A stretch of DNA of 64,000 bases from Azospirillum endophyticum. GTDB taxonomy: Bacteria > Pseudomonadota > Alphaproteobacteria > Azospirillales > Azospirillaceae. Location: NCBI RefSeq assembly GCF_016595245.1, contig NZ_JAENHM010000074.1:1-64000 (forward strand), written 5' to 3'. A program made the translations under genes and the position numbers. Shown here piece by piece: positions 1 to 8,816 of this stretch. The notes beneath the pieces were generated by a model that was not told the DNA's origin, did no database searches, and saw nothing but the letters and a program-made list of their open reading frames with translations. The stretch's first letter is position 1. Every line of letters begins with the position of its first letter.

Positions 1-249
1 TGAGCCTTTACCTCACCAACTACCTAATCCGACGCGGGCCCCTCTCTCGGCGTAAACTTTCCCCGCCCAAATCTCTCTGGGGGGCGTATCCGGTGTTAGC
101 GTCCGTTTCCAGACGTTATTCCGAACCGAAAGGCAGGTTCCCACGTGTTACTCACCCGTGCGCCACTAAGGCCGAAGCCTTCGTTCGACTTGCATGTGTT
201 AGGCATGCCGCCAGCGTTCGTTCTGAGCCAGGATCAAACTCTCAGGTTC
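1..249 (-). rRNA. 16S ribosomal RNA, 5' part (gene runs off the left edge)
   Basis: The complement of 232-242 is the conserved AGAGTTTGATC near the 5' end of bacterial 16S rRNA. By analogy with E. coli numbering (that motif begins at base 8) the mature 5' end lies near 249. The following bases (complement of about 185-231) give the universal start of helix 6, including the AACACATGCAAGTCG segment. The V1 loop and flanks agree with Azospirillum sequences as I remember them. Only about 249 of roughly 1490 bases are present; the rest of the operon lies outside the window. The exact mature end depends on processing and is approximate. Confidence 0.97.
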
Positions 250-908
250 AGATCGCGGCCGAAGCCACGACTGACAGGACCGCCGATAGCGATCTCCTGA
301 AACGTCGATACTGATACAGTTTCTCTGCTCAAAAGATGCACAGACGATCCTCGATTGTGCCGATCCCCTTAAGAACCAACACCCCAAGGCCGCAACGGCT
401 ACCAACTGCCGCCGCCTGCGCATCCCTTCTCGACTTCACGATCTACAATGTCCAAGATCCATCCCGATCACGACAGAACATCGCCCGGAGAACCGGTTCG
501 AAGTGTCGTATTTTAAGATCGGAGGCGCGCAAACCGACCGGTTCGCGCTGGCAGGCATCTTTTCTAGCCCTCTTGGCCGATGGGGTCAAGCCCTTTTTTC
601 CGGCATCTCCACCGAAGCGTCGGCGGAGCGATGAGCGATAAAGCACCTGCCCCAATCCTCGGGGCCTCGGCCATCGATGTCTTCGCTTCAGGAAGCTCAC
701 CGCCGGTCGAGGGGCGGGTATATACGCAGCCGCTTCAGACTCGTCCAGGGCAAAATGCGTTCCTCGGGCATTTCGTCGTACTCCGCCCGTCCCCTCTCGG
801 AAGCCGGCCGGACGAGGGCAATTCGGATCTCGGCCTTGCCATTGCCCTTGCGGGACAGGCGAGTGGGAGACGATACAGGTGCGCTCCTGCCCATCTCCCG
901 ATCCGGCC
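250..908. other. Intergenic region between 16S rRNA and the CPA2 antiporter
   Basis: About 660 bases without a credible gene. The left part is the rRNA leader and promoter region, read on the minus strand. The right part must carry the promoter of the plus-strand antiporter, but no clear -35/-10 pair was recognised there. Short open frames in this stretch lack ribosome binding sites and overlap one another on both strands, so they are not called. Confidence 0.7.
561..589 (-). promoter_or_regulatory. Putative rRNA operon promoter
   Basis: On the minus strand, TTGACC (complement of 584-589) is followed after exactly 17 bases by TAGAAA (complement of 561-566). This is a good sigma-70-type -35/-10 pair in alphaproteobacterial style and points at the 16S gene. 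Initiation near 554 would give a leader of about 300 nt, normal for an rrn operon. Further promoters in tandem are possible: a TAAAAT box is at 510-515, but without a convincing -35. Confidence 0.55.
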
Positions 909-2606
909 ATGCACGATCCTACCCTTCTGCTCGATGTCCTGTTTCTATTACTGGCCGCAATCCTGGTGGTGCCACTGTTTCAAGCACTGCGCATCCCCGC
1001 GGTCCTGGGCTATCTGGTTGCGGGAGCCATGCTGGGGCCGCACACGCCGGGACCGGTGGTCGATCTGGCCGTGCCTCAGGTGCTGTCGGAATTCGGCGTC
1101 GTTTTCCTGCTGTTCGCCATCGGTCTGGAACTGCCGGTCTCGCGCCTCCGCGCCATGAGACATTACATTTTCGGCCTGGGCCTGATGCAGGTCGGACTGA
1201 CCAGCGCCGCCATCGGCCTTGCCGCCTGGTGGTTGGGCTTGGCACCGGAAGCGGCGCTGATCGTCGGCGGCATGCTGGCCTTCTCCTCCACTGCAACGGT
1301 GCTGAAGCTGCTGGTCGAGCGGGGTGAGACGGTCGCCCGATTCGGACGCATTTCCGTCGCGGTGCTGATCTTTCAGGATTTGGCGGTCGTGCCTTTGCTG
1401 ACGCTGCTGCCGCTGCTGGCCGATCCCGACGCCAGCATTCCGTTGGCATTGGCGCTCGCCGCGGCAAAGGCGGTGGCGGCCATCCTGGTCATTATGTTGC
1501 TGGGCCGCTTCGTCGTACGACCGGCCTATCGCTTCATAGCCTCGGCCGGCAATCCGGAGCTTTTCACCGCCACCAACCTGTTCGTGGTCCTGGCCGTCGG
1601 CTGGTTGACGGCGCAGGCCGGCATGTCGATGGCGCTGGGTGCCTTCCTGGCCGGCATGTTGCTGGCCGACACCGCCTATCGCCATCAGGTGGAAGCCGAC
1701 ATCGAGCCGTTCCGCGGCTTGCTGCTCGGCCTGTTCTTCATGACGGTGGGCATGTCGCTCGACCTGCCGGCGATGGTGGCGGAGGCGCAGACCATCGCGG
1801 CGCTGACCGCCGCCCTGCTGATCGGCAAGAGCCTGCTGCTGTTCCTGCTCTGCCGGCTGTCCGGACTGGGGCTGGCGACCTCGCTCAGGATCGGGCTGCT
1901 GCTGTCGCAGGGCGGCGAATTCGCCTTCGTTCTGATCGGCAAGGCGGTCGGCCTGTCCGTTCTCGATACCCACACCGGCCTGCTGCTGTCCTCGTCGGTG
2001 GCGCTCAGCATGGCGGTGACCCCGGCGATCGGTGCGGTCGCCCAGCGCTTCGCCCAGGGGATCGAGGCACGGCTCGGCGCTGAAGCCTTCGGCATCGAGA
2101 CCAGCGACCTGAAAAGCCATGTGCTGATCTGTGGCTATGGCCGCGTCGGCAAGGCGGTCGCCAAGCTGCTGACCGAGCACAACATCGCTTATGTGGCATT
2201 GGATCTGGAGCCGCAGCGCATCGCCGCCGCACGCCATGACGGGTTGCCGGTCTATTTCGGCGATGCCAGCCAGGGGACCGTATTGCGCGCAGCCGGGATC
2301 GAGCGGGCGCGTGCCGCCGTCATCACGCTGAACCGGCCGGACGCCGCCCATCGCGCGGTAGAGGCGATCCATGCGACGGCGCCAAAGCTGCCGATCATCG
2401 CCCGTGCCCATGACCTGGGTCAGAGCGCCGCATTGGCGGCTGCCGGCGCCAGCGCCATCGTGCCGGAGACCATGGAGGCCAGCCTGCAACTGGCCGGCCT
2501 GGTGCTGCGCAGCGCCGGGGTCGAAGCCGCCGCGGTGGAGCTCAGCCTGAAGGCCCACCGCGACGGCAATTATCGAACGCTTGCCGAACAGCAGGCCGCG
2601 AACTGA
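909..2606 (+). CDS. Monovalent cation:proton antiporter-2 (CPA2/KefB-like) with TrkA-N domain
   Basis: A 565-residue inner-membrane protein. Residues ~1-385 are almost continuously hydrophobic with a dozen or so membrane segments and form the Na+/H+ exchanger domain of the CPA2 family, which moves K+ or Na+ against protons. The C-terminal ~150 residues begin with a Rossmann GYGRVG nucleotide-binding motif typical of TrkA-N (RCK) domains, which gate transport in response to NAD(H) or related ligands. The length fits KefB/YbaL-type proteins. The start is placed at MHDPTLL because the hydrophobic region begins there; an in-frame ATG ten codons upstream adds only a short polar stretch. It converges on cysA with 6 bp between stops. 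Substrate and regulation cannot be read from sequence. Confidence 0.9.
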   Translation: MHDPTLLLDVLFLLLAAILVVPLFQALRIPAVLGYLVAGAMLGPHTPGPVVDLAVPQVLSEFGVVFLLFAIGLELPVSRLRAMRHYIFGLGLMQVGLTSAAIGLAAWWLGLAPEAALIVGGMLAFSSTATVLKLLVERGETVARFGRISVAVLIFQDLAVVPLLTLLPLLADPDASIPLALALAAAKAVAAILVIMLLGRFVVRPAYRFIASAGNPELFTATNLFVVLAVGWLTAQAGMSMALGAFLAGMLLADTAYRHQVEADIEPFRGLLLGLFFMTVGMSLDLPAMVAEAQTIAALTAALLIGKSLLLFLLCRLSGLGLATSLRIGLLLSQGGEFAFVLIGKAVGLSVLDTHTGLLLSSSVALSMAVTPAIGAVAQRFAQGIEARLGAEAFGIETSDLKSHVLICGYGRVGKAVAKLLTEHNIAYVALDLEPQRIAAARHDGLPVYFGDASQGTVLRAAGIERARAAVITLNRPDAAHRAVEAIHATAPKLPIIARAHDLGQSAALAAAGASAIVPETMEASLQLAGLVLRSAGVEAAAVELSLKAHRDGNYRTLAEQQAAN

Positions 2607-2612
2607 AAGGCG

Positions 2613-3650
2613 TCAGCGGGCGAACACCCGCGCCCGGTCGATGTGGACCGCGCAGCGGTCGCCGGCTGCGATGCCGAGCGTGGCGAGGCGCTCGCGGTCC
2701 ATCTCCGCCTCCAGCGCAAGACCGGCGAGGTCGATGTCGATCCGGGCATCCGGGCCGACGACATGGATGCCGGAGATGCGGGCCGGGCCGGCTGAAGCCG
2801 GGGTGACGCCGAGGTCATGCGGACGGACATAGGCCACGGCCGGTCCCTGCACGCCGCCTTGGGTCGGGATCGCCAGGGTGCCGTCACCGACGCGGGCGAT
2901 ACCGCCTTCCACCATGCAATCGAAGCGATTCACCTGCCCGAGGAATTCATAGACGAAAGCGGACGCCGGATGGTCGTACACCTCCGCCGGAGTACCGATC
3001 TGCTCGATCCGGCCCTGGTTCATCACCACGACGCGGTCGGCCAACTCAAGCGCCTCCTCCTGGTCATGGGTGACGAAGACCGAGGTGATGTGGATGTCGT
3101 CGTGCAGCTTGCGCAGCCAGCGCCGCAACTCCTTGCGGACCTTGGCGTCGAGCGCCCCGAAGGGTTCGTCGAGCAGCAGCACCTTGGGCTCGATCGCCAG
3201 CGCGCGGGCGAGCGCGACGCGCTGACGCTGCCCCCCCGACAACTGCGCCGGATAACGACTAGCGAAAGGCGACAACTGCACCAGATCCAGCAATTCGGTC
3301 ACCCGCCGCTTTATTTCGGCGGAGCCCGGGCGCTGCCCACGCGGCCGGACCTTCAGCCCGAAGGCGACATTCTCGAACACGGTCATGTGCCGAAACAGGG
3401 CGTAATGCTGGAAAACGAAGCCGACCTGCCGGTCGCGCGGCTTCAATCCAAGCGCTTCCTCCCCGTTCAGCAGCAGGCCGCCGCCATCAGCGCTTTCCAG
3501 CCCCGCCATGATGCGCAGCAAGGTGGTCTTGCCCGAACCGGAAGGGCCGAGCAGAGCCAGAAGCTCTCCCGACTTCACCTCCAGATCGACGGAGTCGAGT
3601 GCGGTGAAATCGTTGAAGCGCTTGGTGATGCCTGAAACCTGGATCGCCAT
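2613..3650 (-). CDS. cysA: Sulfate/thiosulfate ABC transporter ATP-binding protein CysA
   Basis: A 345-residue ATPase energising sulfate/thiosulfate import. Visible motifs are Walker A GPSGSGKTT (about residue 36), the signature LSGGQRQR (about 135), Walker B LLLDEPFGALD, and the switch histidine in FVTHDQEEALELADR. The C-terminal ~110 residues form the TOBE-like regulatory domain usual for CysA/MalK-type subunits. It is the last gene of a four-gene minus-strand operon, 30 bp after cysW. Order and composition (binding protein, CysT, CysW, CysA) are diagnostic for the SulT family, so the sulfate assignment rests on the whole set; molybdate or other oxyanions are less likely. Confidence 0.95.
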   Translation of the reverse strand: MAIQVSGITKRFNDFTALDSVDLEVKSGELLALLGPSGSGKTTLLRIMAGLESADGGGLLLNGEEALGLKPRDRQVGFVFQHYALFRHMTVFENVAFGLKVRPRGQRPGSAEIKRRVTELLDLVQLSPFASRYPAQLSGGQRQRVALARALAIEPKVLLLDEPFGALDAKVRKELRRWLRKLHDDIHITSVFVTHDQEEALELADRVVVMNQGRIEQIGTPAEVYDHPASAFVYEFLGQVNRFDCMVEGGIARVGDGTLAIPTQGGVQGPAVAYVRPHDLGVTPASAGPARISGIHVVGPDARIDIDLAGLALEAEMDRERLATLGIAAGDRCAVHIDRARVFAR

Positions 3651-3680
3651 GGGTCCCGTATCCTCTCCAGAGTCCGGCGA

Positions 3681-4568
3681 TCAGTGCCGGGCCGCCGCCA
3701 GCTCGTCCCCGAATCGCCATTCCAGCGCGGTCTTCACGACCAGCGTGACCAGCGCCAGCATGGCCAGGAGCGAGGCGACCGCGAAGGCGGCGACAAAATT
3801 GTATTCGTTGTAGAGAATCTCGACATGCAGCGGCATCGTGTTGGTCTCGCCCCGGATATGCCCGGAGACGACCGATACGGCGCCGAACTCGCCCATCGCA
3901 CGGGCGTTGCACAGCAGCACGCCGTAGAGCAGCCCCCACTTGATGTTGGGGATCGTCACCCGCCAGAAGGTCTGCCAGCCGGACGCGCCCAGCACCAGCG
4001 CCGCTTCCTCCTCGTCGGACCCCTGTTCCTGCATCAGAGGGATCAGCTCGCGCGCGACGAAAGGAAAGGTGACGAAGATGGTGGCAAGCACCAGCCCCGG
4101 CACGGCGAAGATGATCTGGACTCCCATGTCGCGCAGATACGTGCCGAACAGGCCGTTCATGCCGAACAGCAGGACGTAGATCAGGCCCGAGATCACCGGC
4201 GACACCGAGAACGGCAGGTCGATCAGCGTGATCAGCAGGTTCTTGCCGCGGAAGTCGAACTTGGCGACGCACCAGGAAGCGGCCACACCGAACAACAGGT
4301 TGGCCGGTACCGAGATGGCGGCGACGATCAGCGTCAGCTCGATGGCGGCGACCGCATCCGGTTCGATCAGCGCCACCCAATAGGCGTCGAAACCGCGGCG
4401 CAACGCCTCGACGAACACCGCCACCAGCGGAAGCAGCAGGAACAGCGCCAGGAACAGCAGGGCGCCGGTGATCAAGGCGATGCGAACCCAGACCGGCTCG
4501 GTCAGCGCCGACTGGGCCGGAGGCACCGGAACAGGGGCTGATGCGGTAAGGCTGACGTCAGCGGGCAT
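3681..4568 (-). CDS. cysW: Sulfate ABC transporter permease CysW
   Basis: A 295-residue inner-membrane permease with about six membrane segments and the binding-protein-dependent transport EAA loop (EEEAALVLGASGWQTF, about residues 185-200), which contacts the ATPase. The N-terminal ~25 residues are a Pro/Ala-rich cytoplasmic tail. The motif RGETNTMPLHVEILYNEY near residue 240 is characteristic of CysW as opposed to CysT. Its start overlaps the end of cysT by 11 bp, indicating translational coupling. It should pair with CysT to form the sulfate channel. Confidence 0.95.
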   Translation of the reverse strand: MPADVSLTASAPVPVPPAQSALTEPVWVRIALITGALLFLALFLLLPLVAVFVEALRRGFDAYWVALIEPDAVAAIELTLIVAAISVPANLLFGVAASWCVAKFDFRGKNLLITLIDLPFSVSPVISGLIYVLLFGMNGLFGTYLRDMGVQIIFAVPGLVLATIFVTFPFVARELIPLMQEQGSDEEEAALVLGASGWQTFWRVTIPNIKWGLLYGVLLCNARAMGEFGAVSVVSGHIRGETNTMPLHVEILYNEYNFVAAFAVASLLAMLALVTLVVKTALEWRFGDELAAARH

Positions 4569-5460
4569 GGCGCGACCTCATCCACTGCTGAAGGAGGTTG
4601 AGGATCAGGAGCATGATGAAGGAGACCCCGAGCATCGCGGTTCCGACCGCGGCGGCGCCGGCATAGTCGTACTGCTCCAGCTTGATGACGATCAGCAGCG
4701 GCAGGATCTCCGTCAGGCCGGGCATGTTGCCGGCGATGAAGATGACGGAGCCGTATTCGCCGATGCCGCGGGCGAAGGACAGCGCGAAGCCGGTAACCAG
4801 CGCCGGCAGGATGGCCGGCAGGATGACGCTGCTGAAGGTCTGGAAACGGGAAGCACCAAGGGAGGCCGCAGCCTCCTCCTCCTCCGCCGGCAAATCCTGG
4901 AGAATCGGCTGCACCGTGCGCACGACGAAGGGAAGGCCGATGAAGGTCAGCGCGATGGCGATGCCGAGCGGCGTGAAGGCGACCTTCAGGCCGAACAGCT
5001 CGTTCAGCGGCTTGCCCAACCAGCCGTTCGGGGCGTAGAGCGCGCTGAGCGCGATGCCGGCCACCGCGGTCGGCAAGGCGAAAGGCAGATCGACCAGCGC
5101 ATCCACCAGCCGCTTGCCGGGAAAGTCGTAGCGGACCAGAACCCAGGCGACCAGGAAGCCGAACACCGCGTTGGTCAGGGCGGCGGCAAAGGAAAGCCCG
5201 AAACTAACCTCGAACGCGGCCAGCACGCGCGGCGTGGTCACCGCCGCCCAGAACCCGTTCCAGCCGAGCCCGCTGGATTTGACGATCAGCGCCGCCAGCG
5301 GCACCAGCACGATGAGGCTGAGATAGCTGAGCGTGAAACCCAGCGTCAGCCCGAAACCGGGAAGGACGCTGGGTTTCCGGAAGAAGGCAACGGGGGCGCG
5401 GACCGTCACCGCGCGCCCCTTTCCTGCCAGAGGGCCGTCGCTGTCGGCAGCGGCGACCAT
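4558..5460 (-). CDS. cysT: Sulfate ABC transporter permease CysT (CysU)
   Basis: A 300-residue permease with about six membrane segments beginning near residue 35 and an EAA loop (EEEEAAASLGASRFQTF, about 190-205). The phrase LPFALPTAVAGIAL is typical of CysT/CysU. It forms the heterodimeric membrane channel with CysW. It starts 3 bp after the stop of the sulfate-binding protein gene and overlaps cysW by 11 bp, so all four genes are probably one transcript. A slightly shorter start near residue 17 is possible; the first ~20 residues are polar and poorly constrained. Confidence 0.95.
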   Translation of the reverse strand: MVAAADSDGPLAGKGRAVTVRAPVAFFRKPSVLPGFGLTLGFTLSYLSLIVLVPLAALIVKSSGLGWNGFWAAVTTPRVLAAFEVSFGLSFAAALTNAVFGFLVAWVLVRYDFPGKRLVDALVDLPFALPTAVAGIALSALYAPNGWLGKPLNELFGLKVAFTPLGIAIALTFIGLPFVVRTVQPILQDLPAEEEEAAASLGASRFQTFSSVILPAILPALVTGFALSFARGIGEYGSVIFIAGNMPGLTEILPLLIVIKLEQYDYAGAAAVGTAMLGVSFIMLLILNLLQQWMRSRHAR

Positions 5461-5463
5461 CGA

Positions 5464-6471
5464 TCAACGTCCCTTCTGGAAGATCTGGTCGAAGACACCA
5501 CCGTCCGAGAAATGCTTCTCCTGTGCGGCACGCCAGCCCCCGAATTGGTCGATGGTGACCAGCTTAACATCGGCGAAGCGTCCCGCATACTGGGCCGCCA
5601 GTTCCGGCAGTCGCGGGCGGTAGAAATTCTTGGCGGCGATCTCCTGCCCTTCGCGGGTGTAGAGGAACTGCAGATAGGCTTCCGCCACCTTGCGGGTTCC
5701 TTTGCGGTCGACGACCTTGTCGACGACGGCGACCGGCGGCTCGGCCAGGATCGACAGGCTGGGCACCACGATCTCGAACTTGTCGGCACCGAATTCCTGC
5801 AGCGACAAATAGGCCTCGTTCTCCCAGGCCAGCAGGACGTCGCCGATCTCGCGCTGGGTGAAGGTCACGGTGGCGCCGCGGGCGCCGCTGTCCAGAACCG
5901 GGACGTTCTTCAGCAGCTGCGACACGAATTCCTTGGCCTTCGCCTCGTCCCCGCCGTTGGCCTGCAGGGCATAGGCCCATGCCGCCAGATAGTTCCATCG
6001 GGCGCCGCCCGAGGTCTTCGGGTTGGGCGTGATGACCTGGACGCCCGGCTTCACCAGGTCGTTCCAGTCCTTGATCCCCTTCGGATTGCCCTTCTTCACC
6101 AGGAACACGATGGTCGAGGTGTAGGGAGCGCTGTTGTTCGGCAGGCGGCTTTGCCAGTCCTTCGGCAGCAGGCCGGCATCGGCGATGGCGTCGATGTCAT
6201 AGCCAAGCGCCAAAGTCACGATGTCGGCATCCAGCCCGTCGATGACCGAACGGGCCTGCTTGCCGGACCCGCCATGCGACTGGCGGACGGTCAGGACGCG
6301 GCCGGTCTCCGCCTGCCACGTCTTGGCAAATGCCTTGTTGAACTCGACATAAAATTCCCTAGTTGGATCGTAGGACACGTTCAGCAGCGTATCCTTGGAA
6401 TCCGCAGCGGCAACACCCAGCCAGGCCATCGTCAGGCCGGCGGCGAGAAGGGTCAGACGGCGAAGCGACAT
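5464..6471 (-). CDS. sbp: Periplasmic sulfate-binding protein
   Basis: A 335-residue secreted solute-binding protein. Residues 1-23 form a Sec signal peptide (basic start, hydrophobic core, cleavage after AAADS or nearby). The mature protein starts with NVSYDPTREFY, the ligand-loop signature of the Sbp/CysP family, and contains SHGGSGKQARSVIDG (about 65-80), which contributes main-chain and serine contacts to the bound sulfate. It is the first gene of the sulfate uptake operon and has a near-perfect Shine-Dalgarno AAGGAGG (complement of 6480-6486) at good spacing. Sbp and CysP cannot be separated confidently from sequence, so thiosulfate may also be bound. Confidence 0.95.
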   Translation of the reverse strand: MSLRRLTLLAAGLTMAWLGVAAADSKDTLLNVSYDPTREFYVEFNKAFAKTWQAETGRVLTVRQSHGGSGKQARSVIDGLDADIVTLALGYDIDAIADAGLLPKDWQSRLPNNSAPYTSTIVFLVKKGNPKGIKDWNDLVKPGVQVITPNPKTSGGARWNYLAAWAYALQANGGDEAKAKEFVSQLLKNVPVLDSGARGATVTFTQREIGDVLLAWENEAYLSLQEFGADKFEIVVPSLSILAEPPVAVVDKVVDRKGTRKVAEAYLQFLYTREGQEIAAKNFYRPRLPELAAQYAGRFADVKLVTIDQFGGWRAAQEKHFSDGGVFDQIFQKGR

Positions 6472-6507
6472 GGCAGGGACCTCCTTCGGTTGCTGCCGAT
6501 TTCCACC

Positions 6508-6549
6508 ATTTTCTTTCGTGGTATTCTCGGCGATTTTTCTATTTTCTTT
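6508..6549 (-). promoter_or_regulatory. Direct repeat upstream of the sulfate operon (possible regulator site)
   Basis: The AT-rich stretch 6500-6555 upstream of the binding-protein gene contains the 9-mer ATTTTCTTT twice (6508-6516 and 6541-6549), 33 bp apart start to start, about three helical turns. Such phased repeats in front of a sulfate operon are candidates for a CysB-like activator site, but no defined consensus is matched and no -35/-10 pair was assigned. The rest of the 311-bp gap 6472-6782 shows nothing else recognisable apart from the leader of the small gene at 6783. Confidence 0.3.
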
Positions 6550-6782
6550 GTAGAGTTTGCATGTGAGTTGGGAGCTTGGGAAGCAGTTTTTCGCACCCGG
6601 ATGCGGGAAAACGGCGATGCCCCATCAACCCCTTGGCGTTACGGCAAAAAGCGCTTCGGCGACTTCGTTCGGCATGCGGGGGCCGGAGCCGTGCCGGATG
6701 GGGGATCGTGATCGGAACCGGCAACTTTGCCGGCTTTGCCTTGTTGATTACCGAGAGATCGACACTGTCAGGAGCAAACACC

Positions 6783-6923
6783 ATGGCTGGCCCTTTCCGG
6801 AAAGTGGGTACTGAACTCCCGAAGGCCGGCACCTCGCGGGGCATGGGGCGCCCCGCCATGTGGACCATTCTGGGAATCCTTGCGGTTATGGCCTTGTTGC
6901 TGCTGTTCTTCCCGACTTGGTGA
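6783..6923 (+). CDS. Small single-pass membrane protein (46 aa), unknown function
   Basis: A 46-residue protein: a basic, Gly/Pro-containing N-terminal half followed by one strongly hydrophobic segment (about residues 26-44), ending in PTW. Support comes from a well-placed Shine-Dalgarno (AGGAGC at 6770-6775, 7 bases before ATG) and from its position 16 bp before the next gene, suggesting cotranscription. The expected topology is N-in with a short hydrophobic C-terminal anchor. No family recognised. Confidence 0.6.
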   Translation: MAGPFRKVGTELPKAGTSRGMGRPAMWTILGILAVMALLLLFFPTW

Positions 6924-6939
6924 CGGACCGCCGGCCGCC

Positions 6940-8703
6940 ATGCTGGTCTATGGCGACCAGGGGGTTTGCGAGGCCCCCCTCTGCCGAATCGAGAGGCTGA
7001 GATTCGGCTTTTCCAGCCTTGCCCGTGCCGCTCCTGGTCCGGAACGGCACGACACGCTGGTGACGCTGTTCATCGAAGCGGCCGAACTGGCGCAGGGTCT
7101 GGCCGACCAGGAATTCCACGCCGCAGGCATGGACGACCGCACGCCCTTGCAGGATGCGGCGATGGCCGTGGTGATGGCACTTGCCGCACAGGTGGCGGCA
7201 TCCTGGAAAGCGACGGATCCACAGAATCCAGCAGCCGTTCTGGACATGCTGGACCGGCTATCCGCTCTGCCGCTGCCCAGAATGGTCAGCATGCGCCGGG
7301 CGGAGGGCTATGCCTTCTACAGTCTTTACCCCGAAGCCTATCTGGAAGCGGCGGCGCGGCTTCCGCCGCTTTTCACCCATTCCCCGGTGGTGATCGGCCT
7401 GCGCAGCATCGGAACCGGGCTGGCCGCGCTGGCCGCGGCGGCGCTGAATGCGCCACCACCGGTGACCCTGCGGCCGGTCGGGCATCCTTTCCGACGGGAG
7501 TTGCGGGTATCGGAACGCCTGCGCGCCGCCCTGCTGGCCGATTCGGGTTCGACCTATGTCATCGTGGACGAAGGGCCGGGACTTTCCGGCAGTTCCTTCG
7601 GCGCCGTCGCCGACTGGCTGGAGGACCAGGGTGTGGCGGCGGACCGCATCGCCTTTCTGCCCGGACATGGCGGCCAACTCGGCCCGCAATCCTCCGACCG
7701 CCACCGGCGGCGATGGATCGACGCGGTGCGCCCGGTGGTCGGCTTCGACGAGTTGTTCAGGTCCGGAGATAGACGCTTCCCAGCGCTGGAACGCTGGTTC
7801 ACGGATAGTCTCGGCACGCCTGTCGTTCCGCTGGAGGATCTATCGGGCGGAGGCTGGCGGCGGCTGTACGGCCCTGCCGACGGACTGTTGGCCGATGGAC
7901 TGCCGGCCAATCCGCAACAGGAGCGCCGCAAATTCCTGCTGCGCACCGCCAAGGGATCATGGCTGCTGAAGTTCACCGGACTGGGCCGTACGGGGGAGAT
8001 GGCGCTGGAGCGTGCCCGCGCCCTTCACGACGCCGGCTTCACAGCGGAGCCGATGGCATTGCGCCATGGGATTCTTGCGGAGTGTTGGCTGGAGGATGGC
8101 CACCCGCTGACCGAACTGCCGCCCGGCGCCGTGGATCGCCTCGGCGCCTATCTGGCCTTTCGCGCGACCCGATTCCCAGCCCCCCCCGGCTCGGGTGCAG
8201 CCTTGCCCGACCTGCTGACCATGGCCCGCACGAATATCGCCGAGGCTTTGGGCGACACCGCCGCTAAGGCGCTCGACCGCTGGACGCCCGACCTGCTGGC
8301 CGGGTTGGAGGCCGGCTTGCGTCGGGTCGTCACCGACAACCGCCTGCATCGCTGGGAATGGCTGCGGCTGCCCGACGGGCGGATCATGAAGACCGATGCG
8401 CTGGACCATGCCGCCGCTCATGATCTGATCGGCTGCCAGGACGTCGCCTGGGACGTGGCCGGCGGCATCGTGGAGTTCGACCTGTCCCGGGCGCAGGCCG
8501 AAGCCCTCTGCCGGAGGGTCGAAGAGGCCATACCGCTAGACCGCCGTCTTGTGGCCTTCTATCTGCCCTGCTACATCGCGTTCCAGATCGGCTACTGGAC
8601 CTTCGCCATCGGCAGCGACCGATCGGCGGCCGGCGAACGCAGCCGGTACGAGGAGCAATGGCGGCGACGCCATCCGTCGGAAGGTGTCGGCGGATCGCAT
8701 TGA
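6940..8703 (+). CDS. Unfamiliar protein with phosphoribosyltransferase-like motif and kinase-like C-terminal half
   Basis: A 587-residue soluble protein that I cannot assign to a named family. Residues ~145-260 resemble a type I phosphoribosyltransferase fold: a strand with YVIVDEGPGLSGSSF (about 206-220) mimics the acidic PRPP-binding loop (two acidic residues followed by a small-residue turn). Residues ~330-560 look like a degenerate aminoglycoside-phosphotransferase/ATP-binding lobe: LLKFTGLGR (342-350) for the lysine strand, then LPDGRIMKTDALDH and DVAWDVAG (about 476-508) in the place of catalytic and metal-binding loops. A cysteine-bearing hydrophobic patch lies near residues 540-555. 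It follows the small membrane protein gene by 16 bp and precedes two glycosyltransferase-type genes, so a role in modifying a sugar or nucleotide is an inference only. The upstream ribosome binding site is weak, so the start is uncertain by some residues. Confidence 0.8.
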   Translation: MLVYGDQGVCEAPLCRIERLRFGFSSLARAAPGPERHDTLVTLFIEAAELAQGLADQEFHAAGMDDRTPLQDAAMAVVMALAAQVAASWKATDPQNPAAVLDMLDRLSALPLPRMVSMRRAEGYAFYSLYPEAYLEAAARLPPLFTHSPVVIGLRSIGTGLAALAAAALNAPPPVTLRPVGHPFRRELRVSERLRAALLADSGSTYVIVDEGPGLSGSSFGAVADWLEDQGVAADRIAFLPGHGGQLGPQSSDRHRRRWIDAVRPVVGFDELFRSGDRRFPALERWFTDSLGTPVVPLEDLSGGGWRRLYGPADGLLADGLPANPQQERRKFLLRTAKGSWLLKFTGLGRTGEMALERARALHDAGFTAEPMALRHGILAECWLEDGHPLTELPPGAVDRLGAYLAFRATRFPAPPGSGAALPDLLTMARTNIAEALGDTAAKALDRWTPDLLAGLEAGLRRVVTDNRLHRWEWLRLPDGRIMKTDALDHAAAHDLIGCQDVAWDVAGGIVEFDLSRAQAEALCRRVEEAIPLDRRLVAFYLPCYIAFQIGYWTFAIGSDRSAAGERSRYEEQWRRRHPSEGVGGSH

Positions 8704-8816
8704 CACCCAGCGGCATCGCTCCTATCCGTGAAGTCGGCTGCCGGCCCTGCCCTGTCGCAGCGGCGCCGCGCTCGTCGCGACAGCTCGGCAATGCGTCAAA
8801 CGGGATCGTTCGAACG

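Noticed and set aside
948..2558. Long minus-strand open frame opposite the CPA2 antiporter gene
   Set aside because: Its composition (Gln/His/Arg-rich, no domains) is that of an antisense shadow of a high-GC gene; the plus strand has a clear membrane protein.
6714..6739. GGAAC at 6714-6718 as a second EcfG-type promoter
   Set aside because: No CGTT occurs at 16 or 17 bases; only CTTT at 15, so it does not match the consensus.
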